Positions 11,081 to 22,884 of a stretch of DNA of 64,000 bases are shown one piece after another. The notes beneath the pieces were generated by a model, which saw only the letters and a program-made list of their open reading frames with translations, did no database searches and was not told where the DNA came from. How positions within the stretch are numbered: position 1 is the stretch's first letter; each line of letters starts with the position of its first letter. The position numbers and the translations under genes were made by a program. Origin of the DNA: Halisarca cf. caerulea (Eukaryota > Porifera > Demospongiae > Chondrillida > Halisarcidae); contig CAUJGJ010000397.1 in NCBI GenBank assembly GCA_963170055.1, positions 2,590,001 to 2,654,000 of the forward strand, in the 5' to 3' direction.

Positions 11081-12402
11081 ATGTCAGCTGTAACGGGAAG
11101 AAGAAAAAAGTGCGGAAAACTGGTAGGTCCCTGATCTGTACTTCGGCGTTTAGTACGAATATTCCTCTACGTTAAAATATTGTTCTATTACTACATTATA
11201 GGTGGTAACTCCTAAAAGAAGACTCTGGAGTGAAGAAGCAATGCATTCTACTGTCACAGCCTGTGCTAATTGAGCTTCTTTTAGAGACACGGTTAAAAAG
11301 TATGATGTTCTGTTAGCTACATTGTACAGGAGAGATAGTGGGATGGTTGAAACGGGTTGTAGACCTGGTCCTGCTCCTGTGTTGTCATCAGCTGAAGACA
11401 GACTGGCACAGTATCTCACAGAAATGGCTGATATGGGCTTTGGCCTTACTCTCCAAGAGGTTATGTGCTTGGCATTTCAGGTAGCAGAAAAGAGTGTCAT
11501 AAAGCATCCTTTTAAGAATGGCACTGCTGGACGTAAATGGTTTGACTCGTTTCAATCGCGTCACCCTAATCTTACGTTATGTACTCCTGAGCCACTGTCA
11601 TATGCCCAAGCAAAAGCAGTCAATCCTAAGACTGTTGAAGACTTTTTTGCAAAACTGGGAGCTTTATTTATGCAAGATTAAATCTTCTTAGCAAACCTAT
11701 GTAAGTCTTTAATGTTGATGAAACTGGTGTAAATCTGACCCAGCATAAAGGAAGAGTAATAGCAGACATAAGCAGAAGAGCCGTTCATCAAGTTGTTGCT
11801 GCTGAGAAGGGAAAAAATCACACAGTCATTGCTTGTGGTTCTGCTGCAGCTGGACACAGCCTACCTCATATGATTATTTTCCCACGCATTCGTATCTCTG
11901 ATACTCTGAAAGTTGGTGCCCCTCCTGGTAGCATAATTGTTGCTCAAAAGAAAGGTTGGGTTACTACCTCAAGTGGTTTCAATTCTTTGTTGAGCAAATA
12001 CCACCAGTTGACACGGAAGACCAAGAGGAAGCCACCTCCCTCTCACAATGCCCAAGCTGTTTGTATTACAGATGATTCATTTGTGGACAAATTGAAGACT
12101 CGAAAAGGTGATAAGAGTGAGAAACCTCACAGGTCAAGAGAGAAAGGGCAAAAAAAAAAACTAAGACAAAACATCCATTGGCAAAGAAATCAAAACATCC
12201 ACAACAGAGTTCAAGAAAGTCCTCTAAATCTGATGAAGATGCAGAATCTGATTGCGAATGTCCTATTTGTGGCGAGCACTTTGGAGAGCAGAGCCATATC
12301 TGGATACAATGTGACAACTGTGAAGAATGGTATGATGCAGATTGCGCAGGCATTAGCAGTGAAGTTTCCTGATGATTATATCTGTGATTTGTGCTCCTAA
12401 TA
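11081..12402 (+). pseudogene. pogo/JRK-like transposase with C-terminal PHD finger, core deleted
   Basis: An N-terminal HTH region (VVTPKRRLWSEEAM near 11200, broken by a TGA) is followed by a CENPB-type HTH (EMADMGFGLTLQEVMCLAF, HPFKNGTAGRKWFDSF; 11420-11560). The first part of a DDE_1 domain follows (VFNVDETGVNL near 11710, GWVTTSSGFNSL near 11960). After 11995 the remaining catalytic core is absent. A Lys/Ser-rich tail comes next, then a PHD zinc finger (CPICGEHFGE...IQCDNCEEWYDADCAG...YICDLC, 12260-12395). The first catalytic Asp is visible, the second and third are gone, and the frame changes at least three times. JRK/pogo proteins with a terminal PHD finger are known to me from invertebrate repeats. 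Confidence 0.8.
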
Positions 12403-14336
12403 ACATTATTATTGTATCATGAATTTGGGCTTTAAGTTACCATTCTTATTAATCAGTGTAACCCATTTGCAATAAGTATTATTAAAATGATTGGTTGTTT
12501 TAATGAGATTTATTTTAGCCTAAGGGGATTCAGACTCAGTCTGTTCAACTACACTTGAAAGAAGTATATTATATGACTAAATCAGTTGAATCATGGGGTG
12601 CCAAGAAGTGTTTCATAATATGCAATATGTTTTAATACTGGTACTCTCAATGTACCTACTATGCATGTGGTGCATAAGAAGGAATAATCATCCTAGTAAC
12701 TTAACTCTGCATAGGTCATGTTACTATCTAACACATCAACCATGAAACTTTTGTCACTTTGTAAGCAGTCACTATGTTGAAACAATTTTGCCTACATGTT
12801 TCATAATTAGTACGTATCCCTGATGGGTACGCGAACAAGTTTAAAGATGTTCTCTTCATTCAAAACAGCTTTGGAAGGACTCGAAAACTGACAAAAGCTT
12901 TTCTGACGCCTCCTCTAATACGAAAGAGAACTTGGACTTAACATTTAGGATGAAAACGTCCACGAATGGAGAGCTAAACCGAAGAATCTTATGTAACGTT
13001 ACCGCGGAAGTCTATGAAAGCCAAGAAAAGGTCAAAGAAAGCTTTGGGAACAGGTGAGATGACTGCTGAAAGCTTTGTTTCTTTGTTCAACCATTTTGGA
13101 GTGTCTACATGTGTATTTAAAGTGGTTTGATGCGGTTTAGTACGAGTTGGACTTTAGTAAAAGAAATTCTTTAGCTTTTCTTGGATATTTTCGTGTACGT
13201 GTGTATGATTTTGTGTTTGTGTATTTGTTCAGGCCTCGTCTAGCATGGCATAGAGGGTTGACTTAGACTTTAGAACGAAAAACGTCCATGGATAGAAGAA
13301 AAAACTTCGAAACTTTATAACACATTATCGCAAAACACAAGACGGGCATAGAGCTAGACAGATGTGGGTTGGACTGGGTACAGTGTGCATATTCCTTAAA
13401 TCTCGCAGCTAAAGTATTAACGCAGGATGTAGGAATTTGTACACTCTACCCAGTCCAACCCACCTCAGTCTAGCTCTATGCCCATCTAGCCCCATGTATG
13501 CCTATCCCTATGCCTGCCTAACCCTATGTATGTCTAGCCCTATGTTCGTTTAGTCCTATGCATGTCTAGCCTTATGCACGTCTATCCCTATGCCTGTCCA
13601 GCCCTGTGTAGCAAACAACCCTACCTTGTTCCAATGTTTTTTGACATTTGACAATTTTTATCCCTACATCTTTTTTTCCCATTTTTAAATGGTTTTTATA
13701 TGGTTCTTGTCCATATACTTTTTGCTTGTAAATAATAGGTTATAGGTAGTGGCTGTCATGCAACGATGTATAGCCACAAACAGAGTTTATCCAAGTCATC
13801 CACTAAAGTGTCATACGCAAACATAATAGTATTGATAGCAAGTAAACATCAATGTAGCCAAAGTATGCATAGAGCTATACAGTATGACGAACCTTGGTAC
13901 ATTGTTTTAGTATTTTTGTGGAATTGACAGTCATGCCTGCACCCCATTTCCATTTTCACAAAGTATTATATAGGTCTTGTACATGTAATTTTAGTTTGGA
14001 TTATATTGGGTTACTTCCAGCGACAACCCACTTACAAGTGTATATGCCTATTGATCTACGCATTCTTTACGTTTTCACTGAAAACTAGCACAAAAGAGGT
14101 GCGAGATACGAGTACGAGCCAGCCTAAAATGACTCGGCCATTCTTAAAATGGCGGATTAGAACCAATTTTGTGGCAAAATTGGGATTGTTTAGCTTTTCC
14201 ATCAAACGAATTTCTTGTAAAGGTAAAAAAGGCACCACTGTGAGTATGGTTAGTTAAAATGGTGGTAAAATCAATCTTGAATACCTCTTTTAACGAGCCC
14301 TAGCCTGTTCTACGAGAAGAATCAGAAGAAGAAGAA
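12403..14336. repeat. Family E partial copy and family F tandem repeat, no gene
   Basis: Positions 12818-13370 match family E (GGTACGCGAACAAGT onward, including GGAACAGGTGAGATGACTGC). 13371-13640 is a second copy of family F, with about ten degenerate CTAGCCCTATG units. The remainder (12403-12817, 13641-14336) shows no coding signal I can support. Confidence 0.7.
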
Positions 14337-14588
14337 CAAGTAATTCGAGTTAAAAACTCGTGGGGGCTGCCGCCCCACACGCTCGAATTACTTGCAAAGC
14401 ATTGGAGTGCAAGTGCACAGCTGAACATTCATTGAACATACTGTTTATTGTAACTGGACGATTGTTTTGAAAACAAGTGCCATATTTGGCAATTGTTTTC
14501 AAAACAATTCTTATAACTCATTCCTGTATAAATTCATACTTCTCTATTACTATTATATAAATTCTCTATTATAAGACTTTTCTTCAAA

Positions 14589-14620
<32 letters not shown>

Positions 14621-14684
14621 CGGACGAGCGTTACACACCGGAAGTCCAAATGAAAACAATATAGGGGCTGCCTGTGGCAGCCCC
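14337..14684. mobile_element. Hairpin MITE family A, copy 3
   Basis: A complete copy with the long hairpin at 14337-14393, TTTTGAAAACAA/TTGTTTTCAAAA arms, a longer (TA)n and the closing hairpin GGGGCTGCC-TGT-GGCAGCCCC. It lies in non-coding DNA. Flanks are AGAAGAACAAG / TAAAAAGACG, with no obvious target duplication. Confidence 0.8.
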
Positions 14685-16102
14685 TAAAAAGACGAAATGG
14701 TGACCATTCACGCTATGAAAACTTTGCAAAATATAGCTCATATAAGGCTCCCAGAGGCTTCTTGTATACTTAGATGTATCGAAAAACGGTCGTAGAAGTT
14801 AAATATGCTGTTTTGGAGCTCCAAAATGTACCGGAAGTGAGTTTTCAGTGAAAATACGGTCGGCTTTAATGTATGGGCGGCCATGTTTTTTTCCGCGTCA
14901 TCCCTACATATGAACCACTACCGTGGTTAATGATAATCTGTGATGGTAATGACAGCTTCCTCGTCAGTGAAGCACTATTGACAACAACATTAATAATTGT
15001 TGAATTCAATCAAAAGCATAAGATAAGCATTTAAATGTGCTTCGTCTAAAAAGAAACTCAAACTATTAAATATTAGGAAATCACTAATCTTATACTACTA
15101 TTAATGTAACAGCATGTTACTGTTATGCACAAAGCCATCCATGAATGAATACCTCTTGATGGCATTCTTTGGCTTTCATTGTTTGTAATACACCTTCTTG
15201 GTCAACAATGTAATATTGTAGAACGTGATAGACTAAGTTGAATAAATTAGATAGAAACCAAATGTGAATTTTTCTATATGACAATATAGTGGGGGGTATG
15301 TTTTATGCAATTTGACTACATTTCCATGTAGATTGTACAGCTTTTGCAACACCCCTGCTCAGAATCCAGTTATTTGGGGCATCTTGCAAATGCATTTAGA
15401 GTAGTTATTGGCCATATAGACAAGGTGGTTGAAATTTATAGGGTCCATGTATGAGCAAACACTTGTAACGAGCCATTCGCATTTACTAAGCAATCCTATA
15501 GCCTATAAGGGAGTAGTACATCATTGGGGAGTATATAGTCATGTCTATACATCCATAGAACAAAGGTACATGTCTAATCATTACACATTGAACTCCATAT
15601 ACAGATAGTCAGTGCCACCCCAACCTTCAGTTTACACCACTCTGCAAATTGAGTACAACTACAAGAGGTTGGAAATTACGGCACAGTGTATTACACTTGA
15701 CATCCTGTACCTGCATATATGGTACACAGTACACATTTCTTCTGGTATTTGCTACCTTCATTGGTATGCAGTACCTTTTCCCAAAGTACCTTCCTTTGGT
15801 ACTCAACTTCCAGTGCCTATGATGGTAAACAATATATTAGTATAGTCTCACATATTGGCCTATGCACATTGCAAAGCTCAATGGAGACTGGCATAGATCA
15901 CAATGATTATACTATTGACTACTTGTGGCCAATTTTGGATACCTTGTGCACCTTAGCACGGATAAAATATTACTATAACATGCTGACTGTATTGATCTGC
16001 TGAAAGATCGCATTGTATATTCTGTTCTTTATTCTATAGCTACACATTTAAGTGATTTTGGCGGATCACACAACGGTACACCTGTACCATTATATATATA
16101 GC
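14685..16102. other. Gene-free stretch
   Basis: AT-rich DNA without protein motifs, long ORFs or recognised repeats. ATGTTTTTTTCC and similar short homopolymers occur. I see nothing else here. Confidence 0.5.
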
Positions 16103-16388
16103 ATTTTATCGCACCATGTTTATTTTGGATTGAAGGAGTTTTACAGTCTTTTGCAGACCCTAGTTAAAATGAATCCAATCCTTTGGGATGCAAAAGCATG
16201 CCTACCTCCTCGTGGTGCATCCTGGGACTACTATTATTATAGTAGTGCAGAATGGCATGCGTATTAAATGACATTGAAATTGTCACTTTCATTTACAATT
16301 AATAAAACTGACTAGATCATGATCGCAATATATTATCCGGATTATTCAATGCTAAACTTGACACACACACACATTTTATAATTATACA

Positions 16389-16457
16389 CCACTACACAAA
16401 GCCATGGATTACTCAGGGACCCATGGATTACTCAGGGACCCATGGATTACTCAGGGA
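16389..16457. repeat. Short tandem repeat, three units of about 22 bp
   Basis: CCATGGATTACTCAGGGA is repeated three times in a row within family C copy 1. Copies 2 and 3 have one unit each, so the expansion is local. Confidence 0.85.
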
Positions 16458-16464
16458 TCTTTCA

Positions 16465-19230
16465 CAGGGCTTATGATAAGGGTCTAAGGGTGGTCAGACA
16501 AATTGTCTGGCCATAAGCCATTTTGAACGGACATTTGTCATATTGTCAGGACACAATATATTTCTGTTTTATGTGCCGTTTGCATTAGTATTTTGCACAC
16601 GCATTGTGTATATATACATGTATAGCTATACAAATGTAAACAGTACTGCACTTAAGGTATGCAAGTAAATCTGGAGGCTAAGCAAAAGTGAGCAATGTTT
16701 ATATACTACTGTATGTGATAAGTTACACATGTCCGTATTAAAATATAAACACAATTGATTATATGGTGAGATACACAGACTCTGCGAGTCTAAGTACATG
16801 TGAGATAATAGGAGAAATTTCAGCAAAACACAAGTGGTTAAAAGGTGAGCTACTCATATCATACGAGTTACTTAGAGGTTCAGAGGTACTAGTCAGTACT
16901 CAACCAGTCCTCCCAGTCAGCTAGGTTTACTGTGTAGGACTCCTCACTACTACAGCTGCCATCAGTGCTCTTCTCCGCACTTGTAGAGGAAACAGGTGCC
17001 CGTGAGTCTTGCACTTGTCTGCGCTTCTTGTCTCCCCACCACAGCTTTACAGCATTGCTGGCATCCCACTTTGATAGTGGTGGAGAATCTGATGCAATCT
17101 GCATTAACGAGTGCAGTCTGTCATCCCCCAGACAGGCACGTTTCTCTGTTTTGATAATCTTTAGCAGAGAAAAAAGCCTCTCCACACGACCATTAGACAT
17201 AGGGAGGCAGAACAGCAACTCTACCACAGCCAAAATATTCTTCCACTTGACAGCATCAACTGCATTGAAAAGCTTCCACCACAGAACTTGGTGCTCCTCC
17301 TGTACAAGATTGAGGTATCGTTTAGCATAATCCACCATGTCATCCCATTCTTCTTGCAGCAATGAACAGTCAACATTTGACTTCTCCAAGGGAACTCTGA
17401 ATCTACTAGCAATGCTATCCAGAGCTTCATATGCAAATGATGCATCCTTTGTTTTCTCCCATCCATTGGGAGCAAGAATGGTCATAGCATGTGTGAGTAA
17501 TTCAATACTCTGTACCTTCACACGGTCCTTCAAGCATGCCTGAATGGCAGCTATGTATGCATCTTTGTGCTCTTGTAAATATGCTACACCATCCTCAAGA
17601 TTGGTTATTTTAGCTTCCTGGTAGTAACTGCCATTCTCGTCCCGCTTCAGTGCTGCACTAATTTTCTTTACCGTAGGAAGATCATGAAAGTTTGTTGCCA
17701 TCAGTTTTTCCATAGTTCTGCTTGATTTCATAACAGCTTCAATGGCTTCAACTATGCTGATTTCATCATACTGCATAACCTTGCAAAGTGTAGCAGCTGG
17801 CTTGAGCAAATCATGAAACATAGCACAGGCATAGAGCATTTTTGCATTACGCCACTGCAGGAGGTAACCCTTAAGCTTGTGCTTATCTGTGGATTTTATG
17901 GATGGATCTTCTGATAAAATGGCTAAATGATTCAAATAGGCACCAAATCTGTTCACTAACCTCTCCAAAGCAGCTACCTTGTGAGCAATAAAACGAGTAC
18001 CACAAGCCCGAACAGGCCTATTGCCACCACTAACAGGCATGTCTGATGGCTGCAAGCATGCCTTTAATTCAGCTACAATATCATTGAGGTCACGACATTT
18101 CTTTGGAGAATTTTCATATAGGTAGTACACTCTCATTAACATATTATCGACGGTTGAGAAAAGAGTACCACTGAGAGCATCTTTTAAAGACAGCTCAAGC
18201 CGATGGGCAAGACACCAAAACACACCAACCCAAGGTACAGACTGCTCAAGATATCCTCTGAGTCCACCAGCTGCTATGTTAACATTGGCACCAGCACATT
18301 CAAATCCAATGAGCTTGTGCTCCCAGTCTGTAATACCCACAAAACTAAGAGCATTCTTAAAACTCTCATACAACCCAGCAGCATTGGTACTCTTCGGTTG
18401 CCTAATAGTGAGGAATTTATTTCGAACATGTACTTTCCCATCCTTTGCATATGGATCAAAGTACAACACAAGGTACAGTTCCTCTTCTGCATTACTCACA
18501 TCAGTACTCCCATCGGCTTGTACACTGAAAAATGTAGCTTGCTTTAAAGCGTCTACCAAAACCTGTTGCTGTTCCTTAGCAATGTAGTCGATGAATACTG
18601 AGCATGCTTGATTATTCTTGTAGCCTTGACCTAAATCTGTGCCTTGTCTCTCCATTAACTCACATAGAGGTCCCATCTTCGTGAATGAAAGGTTTTCTTT
18701 GGAAATAAAATAGGCGATTTCAAATTTGCGCTTAAGTTTCATTTCTGAATCCTTATCAAGGTTGTGCAAGGCTCTTATTATCGGAGATAACTCGGCAATA
18801 TCGCTAGAACTTTTCCTTTTAAACATCTGCATTGCTCTAGTGTGCATTTCAGTTGCTGCGTGATCTTTGAAGCTCGAGGCTCGCAGATTCTTCGACCCAT
18901 CAATGAATGCTGCGTTGTAGTTGCGCATCCCTTGCAACTTCCCCTGAAACTCGACGCACACGGAACACTTCAATTTGTCGACGTGGTTTTGGTCGGATTT
19001 TACATAGTGCAGCCACACAGATGTATTTAATTCCTTATCGTTATCTCGAATCCACTTTTGCACTGTTTCCACAGTAATCTCCCTTTTCTTTGGTTGAGAA
19101 CTTTGTTCAGAGGTAGAAACAGCTGCCCTTTTTCGTCCAGACATTTTGTCCGACTAAGGTCAAAGTTGACCGGTCACGTGGCATAATTGGCCGGATAATG
19201 TCCGGTGTCCGGACGTTATCATAAGCTCTG
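16465..19230 (-). mobile_element. Complete hAT element (2,766 bp)
   Basis: The left end is CAGGGCTTATGATAAGG and the right end, reversed, is CAGAGCTTATGATAACG: a 15-bp inverted repeat of the CAGRG hAT type. TTTCA flanks both sides (16460-16464 and 19231-19235). This 5-bp duplication is shorter than the usual 8 bp for hAT. The one gene, on the minus strand, is uninterrupted. CCGGAC/GTCCGG motifs cluster just inside the right end. Confidence 0.85.
16889..19144 (-). CDS. hAT transposase, ZNF862-like, 751 residues, intact ORF
   Basis: The N-terminus is basic (MSGRKRAAVSTSEQ). It is followed by a TTF/BED-like zinc module (residues about 40-110: W..Y, LKCSVCVEF, H..AMQMFKRK). The RNase H-like catalytic fold has its first Asp in VQADGSTDVSNAEEEL (about 208-222). 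The second catalytic region reads FECAGANVN (about 283-291), where the family has C-D-G-A, so the second Asp is Ala here. HRLELSLKDAL follows. The C-terminal hAT dimerisation region is MSNGRVERLFSLLKIIKTEK (about 655-675) with the third acidic residue. The length is normal and no frameshift or stop is present. The promoter-side TIR lies 86 bp upstream of the ATG. Full length suggests a recent insertion or selection on a non-catalytic role. Confidence 0.9.
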   Translation of the reverse strand: MSGRKRAAVSTSEQSSQPKKREITVETVQKWIRDNDKELNTSVWLHYVKSDQNHVDKLKCSVCVEFQGKLQGMRNYNAAFIDGSKNLRASSFKDHAATEMHTRAMQMFKRKSSSDIAELSPIIRALHNLDKDSEMKLKRKFEIAYFISKENLSFTKMGPLCELMERQGTDLGQGYKNNQACSVFIDYIAKEQQQVLVDALKQATFFSVQADGSTDVSNAEEELYLVLYFDPYAKDGKVHVRNKFLTIRQPKSTNAAGLYESFKNALSFVGITDWEHKLIGFECAGANVNIAAGGLRGYLEQSVPWVGVFWCLAHRLELSLKDALSGTLFSTVDNMLMRVYYLYENSPKKCRDLNDIVAELKACLQPSDMPVSGGNRPVRACGTRFIAHKVAALERLVNRFGAYLNHLAILSEDPSIKSTDKHKLKGYLLQWRNAKMLYACAMFHDLLKPAATLCKVMQYDEISIVEAIEAVMKSSRTMEKLMATNFHDLPTVKKISAALKRDENGSYYQEAKITNLEDGVAYLQEHKDAYIAAIQACLKDRVKVQSIELLTHAMTILAPNGWEKTKDASFAYEALDSIASRFRVPLEKSNVDCSLLQEEWDDMVDYAKRYLNLVQEEHQVLWWKLFNAVDAVKWKNILAVVELLFCLPMSNGRVERLFSLLKIIKTEKRACLGDDRLHSLMQIASDSPPLSKWDASNAVKLWWGDKKRRQVQDSRAPVSSTSAEKSTDGSCSSEESYTVNLADWEDWLSTD

Positions 19231-19668
19231 TTTCAATTCTGTGTGGATGATCTCCAAGTGATTCAAGCTTCCAGGGCCACAGGCAGCCCAAGAGTTTTTT
19301 AAACTCGAATCACTTGTTATTTTGGATTGGAGGAGTTTTACGGTCTCTTGCAGACCCTAGCTAAAATGAACTCAATCCTCTGGGATGCAAAGCATGCCTA
19401 CCTCCTCATGGTGCATCCTGGGACTACTATTATTATAGTACTTTTCTTTGAAATTGTTACTGTCCTTTATAATTAATAAAACTGACTAGATCATGATCTC
19501 AATATATTATCTGGATTATTTAATGCTAAAACTTGATGTACACACACATACACACATTATACTACACAACTGCACAAAACTATGCATTACTCACAGGGAT
19601 CTCTCAATTCCATGAGGATAATTTCCAAGTGATTCAAGTTTCCAGGGCCGTAGGCAGCCCACGGGTTT

Positions 19669-22600
19669 TTAACCCTCCTACCCCCATCCGTGACAAATTT
19701 GTTACAAGTCTGCGAATTTTTCTTGTTCGATCCGTACTGCATATGAATACATGTTTGGCACCGTTAGAAAGCTCAAAATCTCTATTTTTGGATGATGGGT
19801 AGATCCCTGTAATCCATTAACAGCTCTCTGTATCAGCCCCCCGGAAACAAACCCATGTGTGAGCGTCGATAATACCGTATAACATAGGATACAGTCCGTA
19901 AAATATTTGCACATGGCGGAGAAGGGAGCTGTCGGGAGAGACCGTCTGAGTACGGATTTGGTACTTCAGCTACTTTTAGATGAAAAATCTGATAGCGAAA
20001 GTGAGAACGAAAGCATATCAGAATATCAGCAATTCGTAGGAAAGGTTCTGACTGATTCCGAAGGGGAAGCAGAGGATGCGGAAGAAAATACTCGACTCGT
20101 GACTGACGATGACGATGATTTTGGTCCTGTTGCGCGTGAGAAGACGCAAATAGATGATGATACAAGCCCTACCAGTATGGAAACATCCGAAGTGATTCTC
20201 AGTATCACACCTGATGCAGGCGAGAAAGGCTCTGGAGCGTCTTGCAGTTGGCCCTTGACTGTTGTGCCTTTGGAGTCGGTAGTTCCCACTTCATCGAATG
20301 CTGATCAGCAGCCATTAGATCCGTTCGCAAGTTCAGACAGTCAAGCTTCTGATCAAGAAGAGTTTACCATCTTAGAACAGCCAAGTGGTAGTGAAGAAGA
20401 AGCAGTAAGTGGTATTGATAAGTCACGTGTTGAGGAAGAAGTAGAATCTGATTCTGAGGATAGCAATGAGTGTTTGTCAAGTGAATCCCCAGATGTTTCC
20501 AATGATGAGACTCATTCTCCTATTCCATCAACATCACGGCGTAGTAGACGTGGACAGCGCTCTGGAAGACATGGAGTTATCAGACAGACAACTGGTCGAG
20601 CGAGAGTAAGAGGCAAAGGTGGAGGCACAACCAGATCAGTAGGTTCATATTCAAGTTTCATACCAAATGGTGCAAAGAAAATACAGGAAAGAGACACTGA
20701 CTTTGAAGAACCAATGGATTTTCAACCTTCTAGACAACCAGGACCACAGATTTCTCTGGATGATAAATCTCCACTGGATATTTTCCGTCTTTTTTTTGAT
20801 GACAATCTGCTGAAACATCTTGTTGCGTCCACCATTGCGTATGCTGAGATGAAGAAGCTGCACAATCCAACAGCTTACCAAAGATTTATGCTACAGAAAC
20901 TTACCACAGCAGAGATGCTTAGTTACATCGGTGTTTTGCTCCTTCTGAGTGTGAATTCTGTCAGGAACTACAGACAAGCATGGAATCCCAAAAGCTCTCA
21001 GGTTAGGACTTTCTTTATATAGTATTACATGCAATACATGTGCACCACAATAATGCAGCTTTGTTAGAATTATATGGATAAAGTGCATGTTTTATGTTAC
21101 TGATTTCCTCTTTGTATAGGTACTTGTTCGTCTGTTGGGTCTGATGAGTAGACATCGATTCGAAAATATTAGTTGTTTTTTCCATGCTGCCCTGCCCGAA
21201 GAAGAGCAACGAAACAGCAATGATCCATTGAAGAAAATCAGAACAGTGTATGAGAAGATCAAGGACCAATGCCTAAAGTTGTACCAGCCACTGCGAGAAC
21301 TGTCGATAGATGAGCGAATGGTCAAGTCGAAGGCATGGACTGCATTCCGCCAGTACATTTGAAACAAGCCATCCAAGTGGGGCTTCAAGTTCTGGGTGAT
21401 TGCGGACCCGTCAGGGTATACCTTGGATTTCAGCCTGTATTGTGGGAAGCAGAGAACAACACCAATTTCAGCACATGGCCTCTCATATGACGTTGTCATG
21501 GAACTTGCAAAGCCATTCACAAACCAAGGCTATTTAGCCTTTTTTGACAACTTCTATACAAGCCCTACATTGGTCAATGCCCTCTACGCAGTTGGAATTG
21601 GTGCCACGGGGACTCTTCGTCTGAATCGTTCGGGTGTTCCAGATGCAGTCAAAAAGTTAGCAGCAGCATTAAACAAGAGGGATGCAGCGAGGGGCACTGG
21701 ATATTACATCCGAGAGCAAGGTTCAAGAATTGTATATTGCTGCTGGAAGGACAAAGAATGTGTGACTGTTATGTCAACAGCATACCCTGGGCATACTGAT
21801 TCGACAGCTAAACGGCGTGGCAAAGACCAATCAGGACAGTTTACAAGTATTGAGGTACCTCTCCCGTCAGCCATCAGATATTATAATCAGTTTACGGGAG
21901 GAGTGGACCTATCAGATCAGCTGATTGGCTATCACCGGGTCCTACGACAGACTAAGCGTTACTGGAAGACACTCTTGTATCATCTTGTTGAAATTGCAGC
22001 CGCCAATGCTTTCATACTGTACAAGTGGCAGTGCATCGCAGAAGGACGAAAACCACCCACGGAGAGTAACTTCAGGGATTCTCTTGTGCTAGCTATCGTT
22101 GCACAGCATGGTACAGGGGACATTGTCCCAGACACATTTTTTACAATTCGCCACTGTAGTATGGCTGTGAGGAGCAATAAGAGAAGACGATGCTCAGTTT
22201 GCCAACATCCTACAAGTCGCCAGTGCCATGACTGCCCTTTCTCTCCAGCATTGTGCCAGACTTGGAACAAGGATTGCCACACAAGGTGGCATAGTCCACA
22301 GTATGCGGTCCAACGACAGAGGTACTTTGCTGCGCAAAAGAAAAGAGCAGAAGGACACCCAGTTCATCACATTCTAGGGCAGAGGAGAGCGGGTCGGCCT
22401 GCTGGTACAAAAAATAAGAGAGTAAAGCGTGTTTTTTCCTAATTTGGCCTTCTCTTGATAAGAATTGAATTATTTAGCCATCATGTATGTGTGCTGTGAT
22501 CCATTGTATTGTGCTGTTATTTTACAATGATCAGTATCATTTAGTACTTATGTTTTGTTTGTAGTGTTATGCATCATTTGAAAGAACATTTTATTAGCTT

Positions 22601-22884
22601 TCCAATGATGGGTCTATCGAAGCCGTACGCACTTGCGTAATCCCGAAAAAAATTGCGCAATATGTATACTATTAGTTTACACAATACTTCTGGCATATAT
22701 CCAGTTATTATACTGGCGTTGCTATTGGTAACGACTGTTAGTAATACTAGTCTAATTCTATGATGTCTTCTGAACAAAATGAGCCTATGCACATCTTTAT
22801 ATCATGTTCTCAGCCTAAGAAAGACCTCTTGTAGTAACTTGGGGTGAAAATTACCACTTTCTATGGTGGGGGTAGAAGGGTTAA
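19669..22884 (+). mobile_element. piggyBac element #3, TTAA-bounded (3.2 kb)
   Basis: TTAA 19669-19672 is followed by CCCTCCTACCCCCATC. The right end reads GATGG-like sequence then GGGGGTAGAAGGG before TTAA 22881-22884, giving inverted ends CCCTYCTACCCCCA. The single gene runs left to right inside. The insertion sits exactly in the TTAA of the family C hairpin. Confidence 0.9.
19913..22442 (+). pseudogene. piggyBac transposase #3, one intron, one in-frame stop
   Basis: The start is MAEKGAVGRD (19913), an AUG in the cacATGGCGG context; an upstream in-frame ATG at 19907 is possible. Exon 1 encodes the acidic region (EVESDSEDSNE) and a basic GRARVRGKGGG patch, then DKSPLDIFRLFFDDNLL. A GT...AG intron spans 21002-21119. 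Exon 2 holds the catalytic DDE fold (ELSIDERMVKSKAW near 21300; LAFFDNFYTSP near 21540; FTGGVDLSDQ near 21895) and the C-terminal Cys/His cluster (CSVCQHPTSRQCHDC...CHTRWH, 22192-22290). A TGA at 21360-21362, in RQYI*NKPSKWGF, is the only disabling lesion; one AGA-to-TGA change explains it. Otherwise the copy is the best preserved piggyBac here. Confidence 0.9.

Larger units (their letters stand above)
16103..19316 (+). mobile_element. Family C repeat, copy 1, interrupted by hAT
   Basis: The left part (16103-16464) runs from ATTTTGGATTGAAGGAGTTTT through CCTGGGACTACTATTATTAT, a CA run and a threefold CATGGATTACTCAGGGAC repeat. The right part (19231-19316) carries the terminal hairpin AAGTGATTCAAG...GAATCACTT. 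Removing the hAT element and one TTTCA rejoins the sequence exactly as in copies 2 and 3 (GGGATCTTTCAATTC). Copy 2 follows directly. Confidence 0.8.

Noticed and set aside
16052..16267. Short ORF across the start of family C
   Set aside because: Family C copies 1 and 2 do not conserve the frame, and it crosses a repeat boundary.
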